Shown here one piece after another: positions 50,713 through 58,483 of a DNA stretch of 60,120 nt. Every line of letters starts with the position of its first letter. Position 1 is the first letter of the stretch. Under the pieces are notes generated by a model. The model saw nothing but the letters and a program-made list of their open reading frames with translations. It did no database searches and was not told the DNA's origin. The position numbers were made by a program, and so were the translations under genes. This stretch comes from Ruegeria arenilitoris (lineage in GTDB: Bacteria; Pseudomonadota; Alphaproteobacteria; Rhodobacterales; Rhodobacteraceae): contig NZ_WPZO01000016.1 in assembly GCF_013031355.1 (NCBI RefSeq), positions 1-60,120 of the forward strand, read 5' to 3'.

Positions 50713-52464
50713 ATGAACGACACGCCCAGCCCCGCCTATCAGGTTCTTGCCCGCAAATACCGCCCGGAAACCTTTGCTGACCTCGTTGGCCAGGGCGCCA
50801 TGGTGCGCACGCTGAAAAACGCGTTCGAGGCCGACCGGATCGCGCAGGCCTTCATCATGACCGGCATTCGCGGCACCGGCAAAACCACTACGGCGCGGAT
50901 CATCGCCAAAGGCATGAACTGCATCGGTCCAGATGGCGAGGGCAAGCCGACCACGGAACCCTGCGGCCAGTGCGAGCATTGCGTGGCCATCATGGAGGGC
51001 CGCCATGTCGACGTGATGGAGATGGACGCGGCCAGCCGCACCGGCGTAAACGATATTCGCGAGATCATCGACAGCGTCCGATATCGCGCTGCCTCTGCCC
51101 GCTACAAGATCTACATCATCGACGAGGTCCACATGCTGTCGACCAGTGCGTTCAACGCGCTGCTCAAGACGCTTGAGGAACCGCCCGAACATGTGAAGTT
51201 CATCTTCGCCACAACCGAGATTCGCAAAGTCCCGGTAACGGTGTTGTCCCGCTGTCAGCGGTTCGACCTGCGCCGGATTGAACCCGAGGACATGATCAGC
51301 CTGCTCAGCAAGATCGCAGCAGCCGAAAATGCCCAGATCGCGGATGACGCGCTGGCGCTGATCACCCGCGCGGCCGAAGGTTCAGCGCGGGATGCGACTT
51401 CGCTTTTGGATCAGGCAATCTCGCACGGGGCCGGGGAAACCAGCGCCGACCAAGTGCGCGCAATGCTGGGCCTGGCCGATCGCGGGCGGGTGCTGGACCT
51501 GATGGACATGATCCTGCGCGGCGACGCGGCGGGCGCCCTGACCGAACTGAGCGCACAGTATGCCGAGGGCGCCGACCCGCTGGCCGTTCTGCGCGATCTG
51601 GCTGAAATCACTCACTGGGTGTCGGTTGTTAAAATCACCCCGGACGCGGCCGAGGACCCGACCGTGTCGCCGGATGAACGTGCCCGTGGTGTGCAAATGG
51701 CCGAAGCCCTGCCAATGCGGGTGCTGACCCGGATGTGGCAGATGCTTCTGAAAGCGCTGGAAGAGGTCTCGGCCGCACCAAACGCCATGATGGCCGCCGA
51801 AATGGCGGTAATCCGTCTGACACATGTGGCCGACCTGCCCAGCCCGGAGGAACTGATCAAACGGCTGCAAGATACACCGCCGCCCCCACCGAATGGTGGC
51901 CCCGGCGGCGGCATGGCCATACCGTCCCATGCGCCTGCTCAGCCTGCTCCTACTACGTATGCCTCAACCGCGCGCGGGCCAGCTGGCGCACCCACCGCCG
52001 CGCTGGCGCAGGACACTCAGTCAGCCCTAGCGCGCTATCCCAGCTTTGACCATGTCGTCGAACTGATCCGGACGAACCGCGACGTGAAATTACTGGTCGA
52101 GGTCGAAAACGGCGTCCGCCTCGTGTCCTACCAACCCGGCCGGATCGAGTTCACACCTACAGACAACGCCCCGACCGATCTGGCCGCCCGGATCGGCTCG
52201 GCATTACAGCGTTGGACCGGAAACCGCTGGGCGGTGTCAATCGTAGCCGACGGGGATGCTGCAACCATCGCCGAGGTTCGCGACGCAGCCGATCTGGCAT
52301 TGAAAGCACAGGCCGAGCAACACCCTCTGGTTCAGGCCGTCCTGATGCAGTTTCCCAAAGCGCGTATCAAACGGATCGAAACACCGGAAGAACGCGCCGC
52401 CAAGGTCGAAACCGAGGCCCTGCCCGAGGTCGAAGACGAATGGGACCCCTTCGAGGAAGACTAG
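50713..52464 (+). CDS. dnaX: DNA polymerase III subunit gamma/tau
   Basis: 583 residues from MNDTPSPAYQVLARKYRPETF (ATG 50713). Walker A GIRGTGKTT, DEVH box (IIDEVHMLS), zinc-binding cysteines (CGQCEHC) and sensor SRC (LSRCQRFDLRRI) are in place. The C-terminal tau part is Pro/Ala-rich and ends EVEDEWDPFEED. It forms the clamp loader. The frame extends about 49 codons upstream over a region overlapping the phosphatase promoter; the chosen start is the family one, although no strong ribosome-binding site is seen. Followed by ybaB and recR. Confidence 0.95.
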   Translation: MNDTPSPAYQVLARKYRPETFADLVGQGAMVRTLKNAFEADRIAQAFIMTGIRGTGKTTTARIIAKGMNCIGPDGEGKPTTEPCGQCEHCVAIMEGRHVDVMEMDAASRTGVNDIREIIDSVRYRAASARYKIYIIDEVHMLSTSAFNALLKTLEEPPEHVKFIFATTEIRKVPVTVLSRCQRFDLRRIEPEDMISLLSKIAAAENAQIADDALALITRAAEGSARDATSLLDQAISHGAGETSADQVRAMLGLADRGRVLDLMDMILRGDAAGALTELSAQYAEGADPLAVLRDLAEITHWVSVVKITPDAAEDPTVSPDERARGVQMAEALPMRVLTRMWQMLLKALEEVSAAPNAMMAAEMAVIRLTHVADLPSPEELIKRLQDTPPPPPNGGPGGGMAIPSHAPAQPAPTTYASTARGPAGAPTAALAQDTQSALARYPSFDHVVELIRTNRDVKLLVEVENGVRLVSYQPGRIEFTPTDNAPTDLAARIGSALQRWTGNRWAVSIVADGDAATIAEVRDAADLALKAQAEQHPLVQAVLMQFPKARIKRIETPEERAAKVETEALPEVEDEWDPFEED

Positions 52465-52505
52465 CGTAATCCCTCTCCGGAATTCTCCCGGGCCCAACGG
52501 TAGGA

Positions 52506-52525
52506 AAGGTCTTGCCAAAGACCTT
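52506..52525 (+). other. Small inverted repeat after dnaX
   Basis: AAGGTCTT and AAGACCTT arms (52506-52513, 52518-52525) flank a four-base loop in the 147-base dnaX-ybaB gap, which otherwise holds no gene. No T-run follows, so it may only mark a weak pause or a processing site. Confidence 0.35.
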
Positions 52526-52611
52526 GACGACGGGCGGGAGCACCCTCGCCCCTTGTGCCGCGCCGAAGGCATCCGTATTTAGGCGGCAAACCGACACACA
52601 GGAGAAAAACA

Positions 52612-52956
52612 ATGCTCAAAGGACTCGGCGGTCTGGGCGATATGGCCAAGATGATGAAATCCGCGCAGGATTTGCAAACCAAGATGACAGAAATGCAGGA
52701 AGAGCTGAACAACCTGATGGTTGTGGGCGAATCCGGTGCTGGTCTGGTCAAGGCGACCGCCACTGCCAAAGGTGAGCTCAAAGGTCTGGACATCGACCCG
52801 TCAATCTTCAACGGCGACGACAAGGAAGTGGTCGAGGACCTGATCCTCGCCGCCATCAAGGACGCACAGACCAAAGCGGCCGAACGCTCACAGGCCGAGA
52901 TGGCAAAACTGACCGAAAGCATGGGTCTGCCCGCAGACATCAAACTGCCGTTCTGA
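52612..52956 (+). CDS. YbaB/EbfC family nucleoid-associated protein
   Basis: 114 residues from MLKGLGGLGDMAKMMKSAQD, with AGGAG upstream of the ATG. The helical first half and the GAGLVKATATAKGELKGLDIDPSIF segment are typical of YbaB/EbfC. It binds DNA and coats the nucleoid. Its place between dnaX and recR is conserved across bacteria and supports co-transcription. Confidence 0.95.
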   Translation: MLKGLGGLGDMAKMMKSAQDLQTKMTEMQEELNNLMVVGESGAGLVKATATAKGELKGLDIDPSIFNGDDKEVVEDLILAAIKDAQTKAAERSQAEMAKLTESMGLPADIKLPF

Positions 52957-52978
52957 TACACACTCCTGACGGAATACC

Positions 52979-53005
52979 GGCCGGGCACCCCTGCCCGGCC
53001 CTTTT
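52979..53005 (+). terminator. Hairpin between ybaB and recR
   Basis: Nine-base stem GGCCGGGCA/TGCCCGGCC with a CCCC loop (52979-53000), followed by CTTTTG. It lies before the recR ribosome-binding site AGGAG and may attenuate read-through within the dnaX-ybaB-recR cluster. Confidence 0.5.
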
Positions 53006-53020
53006 GCAGGAGCATCCGCA

Positions 53021-53614
53021 GTGAGTTCGAACAGCGATATCGACAACCTGATTGACCTGATGGCCAAGCTGCCGGGCCTTGGCCCCCGCTCGGCCCGCCG
53101 CGCGGTACTGCACCTGATCCGCAAACGCGCCTTGCTGCTGACGCCGCTTTCGGACGCCATGCAGCAGGTTGCCGTCACCGCCCGCGAATGCCTGAACTGC
53201 GGCAATGTCGGCACCACCGATATCTGCGACATCTGCGATTCCGAAGCCCGCGCGACCGGAGAGTTGTGCGTGGTCGAAGACGTCGCCGACCTCTGGGCGA
53301 TGGAGCGCGCCGGGGTCTTCAAAGGCCGCTATCACGTTCTGGGCGGCACACTGTCAGCGCTGGACGGTGTCGGCCCGGACGAACTGCGCATTCCCCGTCT
53401 GAAAGACCGAGTGATGGCCGAGGGGATCACCGAAGTCATCCTTGCCCTGAACGCCACCGTCGATGGCCAGACCACCGCCCATTACATCGCCGATCAACTG
53501 GAGGGGCAAGTCCGCCTGACCTCACTGGCGCAGGGCGTGCCGATTGGTGGTGAGCTTGATTATCTGGATGACGGGACGATTACGGCAGCGCTGAGGGCGC
53601 GGAAGGAGTTGTAA
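53021..53614 (+). CDS. recR: Recombination protein RecR
   Basis: 197 residues with a GTG start; AGGAG lies upstream. A helix-hairpin-helix ([19 protein letters not shown]), a four-cysteine zinc finger ([16 protein letters not shown]) and a Toprim domain ([16 protein letters not shown]) occur in the normal order. It works with RecO/RecF in gap repair. It is the last gene of the dnaX-ybaB-recR group. Confidence 0.96.
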   Translation: MSSNSDIDNLIDLMAKLPGLGPRSARRAVLHLIRKRALLLTPLSDAMQQVAVTARECLNCGNVGTTDICDICDSEARATGELCVVEDVADLWAMERAGVFKGRYHVLGGTLSALDGVGPDELRIPRLKDRVMAEGITEVILALNATVDGQTTAHYIADQLEGQVRLTSLAQGVPIGGELDYLDDGTITAALRARKEL

Positions 53615-53685
53615 GCCTTTACTCATTTATTTTATTCAACTAGCACCGTCCCGATTTAAGACTACCGAGAACTAAGGCACTACCC

Positions 53686-54417
53686 TTGTACAAACTAGCA
53701 TTCCACGTCTTTCGTATGTACTGGCTGCCAGTATTGTTTGCGTCAGTGATCTTGTTTTTGTTGGATATTTGGGGGCAAGGAAGTATCGGTCGATCTCTTG
53801 TGCCAACACTAATGGTTTATGGCTACTTAGCGTTCGCATTTCATTACACACTGCTCACCGGAGCCACTACTTCGGTGTTTAAAACATCTGGCCAAACTCC
53901 TTCTCCGAATTGGAGCTTCTGGGTCGCATTTATTCTTCCGATTTTTATCTTGCTATTGGCGATGGGAATCGCCTTTTTCATCGTCAAAGCCAAACTGCCA
54001 GCTGAGATGCTTCCTGGAGACGCGGCACTGGGGTTTGCCATGCTCGTTTCACTACCGTTGTTTGGCCTGCTACTCGCCGCGATCGGAACAATGATACCAG
54101 CTGCAGCGATTCAGGCTTCAACGGGTGTTCGCGCTGCATTGAAGCGAGCACGGAGAAGCTTCTGGTTTATTCTTTGGAGGCTTATAACTGGCCCCACGGT
54201 TTTTACTTTGGTTTTTGTGGGCGTTACTCTTACGCTGGCACAACAGGGCCTTGACCCAGCTATTCCAGAAACATTCGCAGGTATCACAGTTTCAAATGCC
54301 ACGTACCATACGGTGGCTGGGTTTCTAGGAATCTTCAACACCGCCCTTACCGCCTCCATCTTTTCAATGGCGTACACGTGGGTCGAAGAAGGTAGAAAAC
54401 TGCAGCTATCAGGTTGA
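53686..54417 (+). CDS. Hypothetical membrane protein, AT-rich
   Basis: 243 residues from a TTG start, or from the ATG ten codons later. About five or six hydrophobic segments alternate with short loops; the first is MYKLAFHVFRMYWLPVLFAS. No family recognised. The coding sequence uses many A/T-ending codons and is far AT-richer than recR and the genes after it, which suggests recent acquisition. AAGG lies before the TTG. Confidence 0.6.
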   Translation: MYKLAFHVFRMYWLPVLFASVILFLLDIWGQGSIGRSLVPTLMVYGYLAFAFHYTLLTGATTSVFKTSGQTPSPNWSFWVAFILPIFILLLAMGIAFFIVKAKLPAEMLPGDAALGFAMLVSLPLFGLLLAAIGTMIPAAAIQASTGVRAALKRARRSFWFILWRLITGPTVFTLVFVGVTLTLAQQGLDPAIPETFAGITVSNATYHTVAGFLGIFNTALTASIFSMAYTWVEEGRKLQLSG

Positions 54418-54514
54418 ACCGAAGCTACAGTCTACGAAAACCATTTTGAAACCGTCTCTGGAAGCTAGGTAATAGCTATCCAGACTAACAAGCTGCTATA
54501 CTAGGAAACGCCAC

Positions 54515-55003
54515 ATGCGCCACTTTCTCGCCCTCACCTTCGCCGCCTTTACCGCAACCGCCGCTTGGTCGCAGGAACTGATCGATAAGGGCTTTATTGA
54601 GGGCTGGAACATCATGATGGACCCCGCGCTTGGCAACGGGTGTCTGATCCAAACGATTTATCAAGACCTCTCGGTGGTGCGTATCGGCTATGACGCGTTG
54701 GACAATCGCGGGTATTTCGCCGTCTTCAACAAGGCATGGGGCGACATCAAACAGGGCGAGAGCTATCCGATCCGGTTCGAGTTGGATGGCAAAAGCTTTG
54801 ATGCCACCGCCATCGGCTTCAATCAAGGCCGCGTTCCGGGGGCGACGGTCTTCTTCACTGACCGGAACTTTGTCAACGCCATCGCTCAGAACAAGACGAT
54901 GACCGTTTACAACACGGCGGGCGAAGTGGTGATGGCAATCGATCTCAATGGCACCGCCAAAGCGTTGGAATACGCCCGCGAATGCCAGAACCGAGAGCTT
55001 TAA
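54515..55003 (+). CDS. Exported hypothetical protein
   Basis: 162 residues with a signal peptide (MRHFLALTFAAFTATAAWSQ). The mature part contains WNIMMDPALGNGCLIQTIYQ and a C-terminal KTMTVYNTAGEVVMAIDLNGT. The pattern is like small periplasmic proteins of Rhodobacterales; function unknown. Its last four bases overlap the end of the convergent RNase T2 gene. Confidence 0.75.
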   Translation: MRHFLALTFAAFTATAAWSQELIDKGFIEGWNIMMDPALGNGCLIQTIYQDLSVVRIGYDALDNRGYFAVFNKAWGDIKQGESYPIRFELDGKSFDATAIGFNQGRVPGATVFFTDRNFVNAIAQNKTMTVYNTAGEVVMAIDLNGTAKALEYARECQNREL

Positions 55004-55641
55004 CGAATCGGATCGAACAGCGCATCCTTGGCCGTACAGTCGCGGATCACGTCGCGGCCACAGGGCACCGGTTCAAGATCGCGGGACAGGCACAGGCGGA
55101 CCTCTTCGATATAGCCTTGTTTGCAGGTGATGGTGATCATGTCCCGCTCCAGCGCCGGATTGGCTTTCAGAAAGGCCTCTTCCACCACCGAGGCGGGCAG
55201 TTTGACCGACGCGTCCAGCTTGCGGAATACAGGCGGCCGCTGAACGCCCTCATAGGCCTGCCGAGACAGCGCAAAATAGTCGGGCGCGCTGAGGCCGGAA
55301 CAGGTGCCGTGTTTCTTCCACTGGTGCCATGCAAGGCCCGGCGATCCCTGAATATCAGCCATGTCACGGGTCATGGCGCGCGACGGTGGTGCCTCGGGCG
55401 TGCGGCAATAGGCAGGCCAGCCCTGATGGTATTGCGGCCAGAGCCCGTGCAGAACCCAACCGTGGTCATGCCGCGCATCGCATTGGTCCGACCCGCGCGC
55501 ATCGCCTTCACGGGCGCACCAGTTCGGTGACCAGCTGAGCGACAGGACGTAATAGTCGAACTCCCCCGCCTTTTCGCCATCGGCCAGTGCCGCCATCGCG
55601 CTGAACACCCACAAAACCAGCCCTAAAACCCGCCGCAGCAT
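55000..55641 (-). CDS. Ribonuclease T2 family protein
   Basis: 213 residues from MLRRVLGLVLWVFSAMAALA, a signal peptide; the frame continues upstream but without family similarity. The two catalytic segments are visible: HGLWPQ (His65) and WHQWKKHGTCS (His106, Lys110, His111). At the position that is Glu in most T2 enzymes there is Gln107, so activity may be altered. Six or more cysteines suggest disulfides. It should be periplasmic or secreted. Confidence 0.88.
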   Translation of the reverse strand: MLRRVLGLVLWVFSAMAALADGEKAGEFDYYVLSLSWSPNWCAREGDARGSDQCDARHDHGWVLHGLWPQYHQGWPAYCRTPEAPPSRAMTRDMADIQGSPGLAWHQWKKHGTCSGLSAPDYFALSRQAYEGVQRPPVFRKLDASVKLPASVVEEAFLKANPALERDMITITCKQGYIEEVRLCLSRDLEPVPCGRDVIRDCTAKDALFDPIR

Positions 55642-55771
55642 TCGCCTCTTCCCTTCTTGCCTTGCCGCGACTATATAGGCCCCAAGTTCCCCGACAACGG
55701 AAACCTGCCCCAAGACCAAGGGGCCGCCGAATTCCGGCGACGGGACAGATGTATTTATAGGAGACGGGCTG

Positions 55772-56533
55772 ATGGCAAAACCGCTTATGGCCAAGGCAAC
55801 AGCCGTATGGCTGGTGGACAACACCACGATCAGCTTCAAGCAGATCGCGGATTTCGTAGGTATGCACGAGCTTGAGGTGCAAGGCATCGCCGATGGCGAC
55901 GTGGCAGCTGGCGTCAAAGGGTTCGATCCCATCGCCAACAACCAGCTGACTCAGGAAGAGATCGACTCGGCGCAAAACAACCCGCTGCACAAGCTGAAGC
56001 TCAAGTTCAACGCCGCCGCCGCTGGCGAGGAAAAGCGCCGTGGCCCGCGTTACACGCCGCTGTCCAAGCGTCAGGACCGTCCGAACTCGATCCTGTGGCT
56101 GGTCAAGTTCCACCCTGAACTCAGCGACGGTCAGATCGCAAAACTGGTGGGCACCACCAAGCCGACCATCCAGTCGATCCGCGAGCGCACCCACTGGAAC
56201 ATCGCCAACATGCAGCCGATCGACCCGGTTGCGCTGGGCCTGTGCAAACAGTCCGAACTGGACGCCATCGTTCAGAAGGCTGCAGCCAAGAAAGCCGCCG
56301 AAGGTGGCGTCATGAGCGATGACGAACGCCGCAAGCTGGTTTCCACCGAGCAATCGCTGGAAATGGACGCCGCGCCGAAGATCCCGACCGCCATCGAAGG
56401 GCTTGAGACCTTCTCGCTGTCCGACGAACCGGAAGCCGAGAAAGACGACGAGCCGATCATCGACGCCGACAGCTTCTTCAACCTGCCCAAAGGCGGGGCC
56501 GAGGATGAAGACGAAGACGATCTGCGCCCGTAA
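55772..56533 (+). CDS. trcR: TrcR-like cell cycle transcriptional regulator (DUF1013)
   Basis: 253 residues from MAKPLMAKATAVWLVDNTTISFKQ. The N-terminal HTH-like part (ISFKQIADFVGMHELEVQGIADGD) and the central part RPNSILWLVKFHPELSDGQIAKLVGTTKPTI, followed by an acidic tail ending EDEDEDDLRP, match the DUF1013 family, named TrcR in alphaproteobacteria and tied to cell cycle transcription. GGAG lies about 10 bases before the ATG. A strong terminator follows at 56543. Confidence 0.88.
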   Translation: MAKPLMAKATAVWLVDNTTISFKQIADFVGMHELEVQGIADGDVAAGVKGFDPIANNQLTQEEIDSAQNNPLHKLKLKFNAAAAGEEKRRGPRYTPLSKRQDRPNSILWLVKFHPELSDGQIAKLVGTTKPTIQSIRERTHWNIANMQPIDPVALGLCKQSELDAIVQKAAAKKAAEGGVMSDDERRKLVSTEQSLEMDAAPKIPTAIEGLETFSLSDEPEAEKDDEPIIDADSFFNLPKGGAEDEDEDDLRP

Positions 56534-56542
56534 CGCACAGAC

Positions 56543-56573
56543 AGCCCCGGTTCGATCAGACCGGGGCTTTTTT
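56543..56573 (+). terminator. Rho-independent terminator after trcR
   Basis: Nine-base stem AGCCCCGGT/ACCGGGGCT with an eight-base loop, followed by six Ts. It separates trcR from the next gene, which starts at 56585. Confidence 0.93.
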
Positions 56574-56584
56574 GCAGGCAAACC

Positions 56585-56977
56585 ATGCTGACCATTCTGT
56601 CCAATCTCTTCGGCCCGCACCGCGCGGTGTCGATCTATGCTTTCCTGAAAACCTGGGGCCTGCTTGTGGTGGGTATCGTCGGCATCATCACGGTCGCCAC
56701 TGCGCTGCTGGTGTTCAATGACGATGGCACGCACGAACATGACTCGTATCTGACCGTTTCGGTTCTGTCGGCGACTCCCGTGAATGGGGATCTGAAATAC
56801 GGCGTCGTTGCCTCGGTCCGGCTACCCGATGGCTCGGCCACCTCCATCAACGAACCCAAAGAGCATATTGCCCGTACCGTCGGCACAACAGCCTGCGTGG
56901 AAAAACGTGTCTACGTGGAAAGTGGCGAACCCAGATACAGGTTCAAACTGCCGAGCCTGTGCGAGGTCAACCAATAA
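56585..56977 (+). CDS. Hypothetical single-helix membrane protein
   Basis: 130 residues. One membrane helix (about residues 24-45, WGLLVVGIVGIITVATALLVF) follows a short N-terminus; the remainder is a soluble domain with two late cysteines (TACVEK, SLCEV). No family recognised. No clear ribosome-binding site lies before the ATG; it begins 11 bases after the trcR terminator T-run. A bidirectional terminator follows. Confidence 0.6.
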   Translation: MLTILSNLFGPHRAVSIYAFLKTWGLLVVGIVGIITVATALLVFNDDGTHEHDSYLTVSVLSATPVNGDLKYGVVASVRLPDGSATSINEPKEHIARTVGTTACVEKRVYVESGEPRYRFKLPSLCEVNQ

Positions 56978-56980
56978 GCA

Positions 56981-57012
56981 AAACCGCCCGGTGGCAACAC
57001 CGGGCGGTTTTT
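56981..57012. terminator. Bidirectional terminator
   Basis: Arms AAACCGCCCGGTG (56981-56993) and CACCGGGCGGTTT (56998-57010) with a four-base loop, and Ts after it. It ends the plus-strand gene at 56977 and, on the minus strand, the permease gene at 57016. Confidence 0.88.
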
Positions 57013-57015
57013 CCT

Positions 57016-58047
57016 TCAGATCATCTGAAAGATGATCCCTGCAATGATTGCACCTGTGATCCCCAGCCCCAGATAGGTGGCAAATACACGTGGCTTGACC
57101 AGCGACCAGACCGCCGCCATCGCCGGGATCGAACTCACCGCACCCGCGACCATGAACGACATGGCCGCCCCCGCGCTCATCCCCTGTTCCGTCAGCCCGG
57201 CCAGCAGTGGCGGCGCGACGTACGAGTTCAGATAGGCTGGCATCCCGACCAGCGCGGCAATCACGATGGGCACGACACCTTCACCGCCAACCACTCGGGC
57301 GATCAGCTCTGCAGGTACATAGCTGACCAGCAGCGCCTCGAGCACATAGGCCAGTGCCAGCCATTTCAGCAGGAACAGCCCGTTGTGAACAAACTCGGAC
57401 CGGAACCGCTGACGGCGCTCGGGTTCCTGCCAGAACCGCCAGACCGGTTTGTCATCCTGTTTCGGACCACACCCGCAGCACCCGGCCGGTTTGTATTCAC
57501 GCAGAGGCTGCGCGAATGCCCCCGAACGCATCAGGCCACGCACGACGAACCCTCCGAACAGCCCCAACGCGACGGCTGCGACGGCTTTGCCGATAGCAAA
57601 CGGCCACCCCAATGCACCTGCCGTAATCAGCAAAGTCGGCGGATCGATCAGCGGCGAACTCAACCAGAAGGCCATTACTGCCGACAGAGGCGCGCCCAGT
57701 GCCAGCAAACCGGCGATGAACGGAATGACTTCACAGGAACAGAACGGAGCCAACCCACCGAACACCGCGGCAAGGAAGATCATACGCGTCTCGCGGCCTT
57801 CGAAGGCCCGCGCGACCATCACCTCGGCTCCGGTCGCCTTGAGATAAGACAGCAGCAGAACAGCGAACAGGATGTACTGGCCGGTATGGGCCAGCGCCTT
57901 GCCGGCAAAAGTTACAACTTCACCCCAGTTGCCGGGGTCCAGAACGGCGACGGCCGCCAGGATCGCCACGACCAACGCCCATGGGGTCTTGATCAGATCA
58001 AGGGCGGCCTTGGCTGGGGCCTTGGGGTTTTGTGTCAGATCAGCCAT
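57016..58047 (-). CDS. Permease (DUF318/ArsP-like)
   Basis: 343 residues from MADLTQNPKAPAKAAL (ATG 58045-58047). Eight or so membrane helices with GLAPFCSCEVIPFIAGLLALGAPLS, the cysteine motif of the PF03773 permease family, a cytoplasmic Cys cluster (CCGCG) and the C-terminal PAYLNSYVAPPLL. ArsP members export organoarsenicals. It overlaps the ArsR gene by eight bases and is controlled with it. A metal or metalloid export role is likely, but the substrate is unproven. Confidence 0.85.
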   Translation of the reverse strand: MADLTQNPKAPAKAALDLIKTPWALVVAILAAVAVLDPGNWGEVVTFAGKALAHTGQYILFAVLLLSYLKATGAEVMVARAFEGRETRMIFLAAVFGGLAPFCSCEVIPFIAGLLALGAPLSAVMAFWLSSPLIDPPTLLITAGALGWPFAIGKAVAAVALGLFGGFVVRGLMRSGAFAQPLREYKPAGCCGCGPKQDDKPVWRFWQEPERRQRFRSEFVHNGLFLLKWLALAYVLEALLVSYVPAELIARVVGGEGVVPIVIAALVGMPAYLNSYVAPPLLAGLTEQGMSAGAAMSFMVAGAVSSIPAMAAVWSLVKPRVFATYLGLGITGAIIAGIIFQMI

Positions 58048-58348
58048 CGTTCGCAGCCTTTCCCACTTCGTCGGCGCAGCATTCAGCAAGGATGAACTGC
58101 GCCAGATTTCTCAATTCGTCATAGCAGGCGCGGTTGATCGTGCTGCGCCCGACTTTTTCTTGCTCGACCACGCCGCCGGCGGCCAAAAACCGCAGGTGAT
58201 GCGCCAGGGTCGATGGCGCGATCCCGGTCCGCTCCTGTATTTCGCCAACCGTCAGACCGGCCTGCCCGGCCCGGACCAAAGTCTTCAGAACCTTCAGCCG
58301 GGCCTCGGAGCCCATGGCCGAAAATCCTGCTGCAGCGGTTTCCCACAT
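58040..58348 (-). CDS. ArsR-family transcriptional regulator
   Basis: 102 residues. A winged HTH with EIQERTGIAPSTLAHHLRFLAAGGVVEQEKVGRST; Cys in RACYDEL and the pair ECC near the C-terminus may bind metal or metalloid. GGAG lies 8 bases before the ATG. It leads the permease gene, and a strong inverted repeat lies 12 bases before its start, so autorepression with release by the ligand is expected. Confidence 0.9.
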   Translation of the reverse strand: MWETAAAGFSAMGSEARLKVLKTLVRAGQAGLTVGEIQERTGIAPSTLAHHLRFLAAGGVVEQEKVGRSTINRACYDELRNLAQFILAECCADEVGKAANDG

Positions 58349-58359
58349 CTCGCTTACTC

Positions 58360-58393
58360 CATTAAACTAGATTTCTGGTTATTTAGTTTAATG
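58360..58393 (-). promoter_or_regulatory. Palindromic operator upstream of arsR
   Basis: CATTAAACTA (58360-58369) and TAGTTTAATG (58384-58393) form a perfect 10-base inverted repeat with 14 bases between. It starts 11 bases upstream of the ArsR start and lies in an AT-rich stretch that also contains the likely promoter. Size and place suit an ArsR dimer or pair of dimers. Confidence 0.7.
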
Positions 58394-58438
58394 ACGATTT
58401 CCAGTCAACCACCCGCATCACGAATTTTCGAGAAATGC

Positions 58439-58470
58439 TTAAGTCCAGATTGCTCACCCCATAAGTCCAA
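58439..58470 (-). promoter_or_regulatory. TauR-type direct repeats upstream of tauR
   Basis: TTAAGTCCAG (58439-58448) is the complement of CTGGACTTAA, and ATAAGTCCAA (58461-58470) is a near copy of it 22 bases away. They match the CTGGACYTAA motif I recall for TauR of Rhodobacter capsulatus. They lie 14 to 45 bases before the tauR ATG, so TauR probably controls its own gene. Confidence 0.65.
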
Positions 58471-58483
58471 CCTATAAGACCCT

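Noticed and set aside
50713..52464. Programmed frameshift in dnaX giving separate gamma and tau
   Set aside because: I saw no A-rich slippery heptamer with a following hairpin in the middle of the gene.
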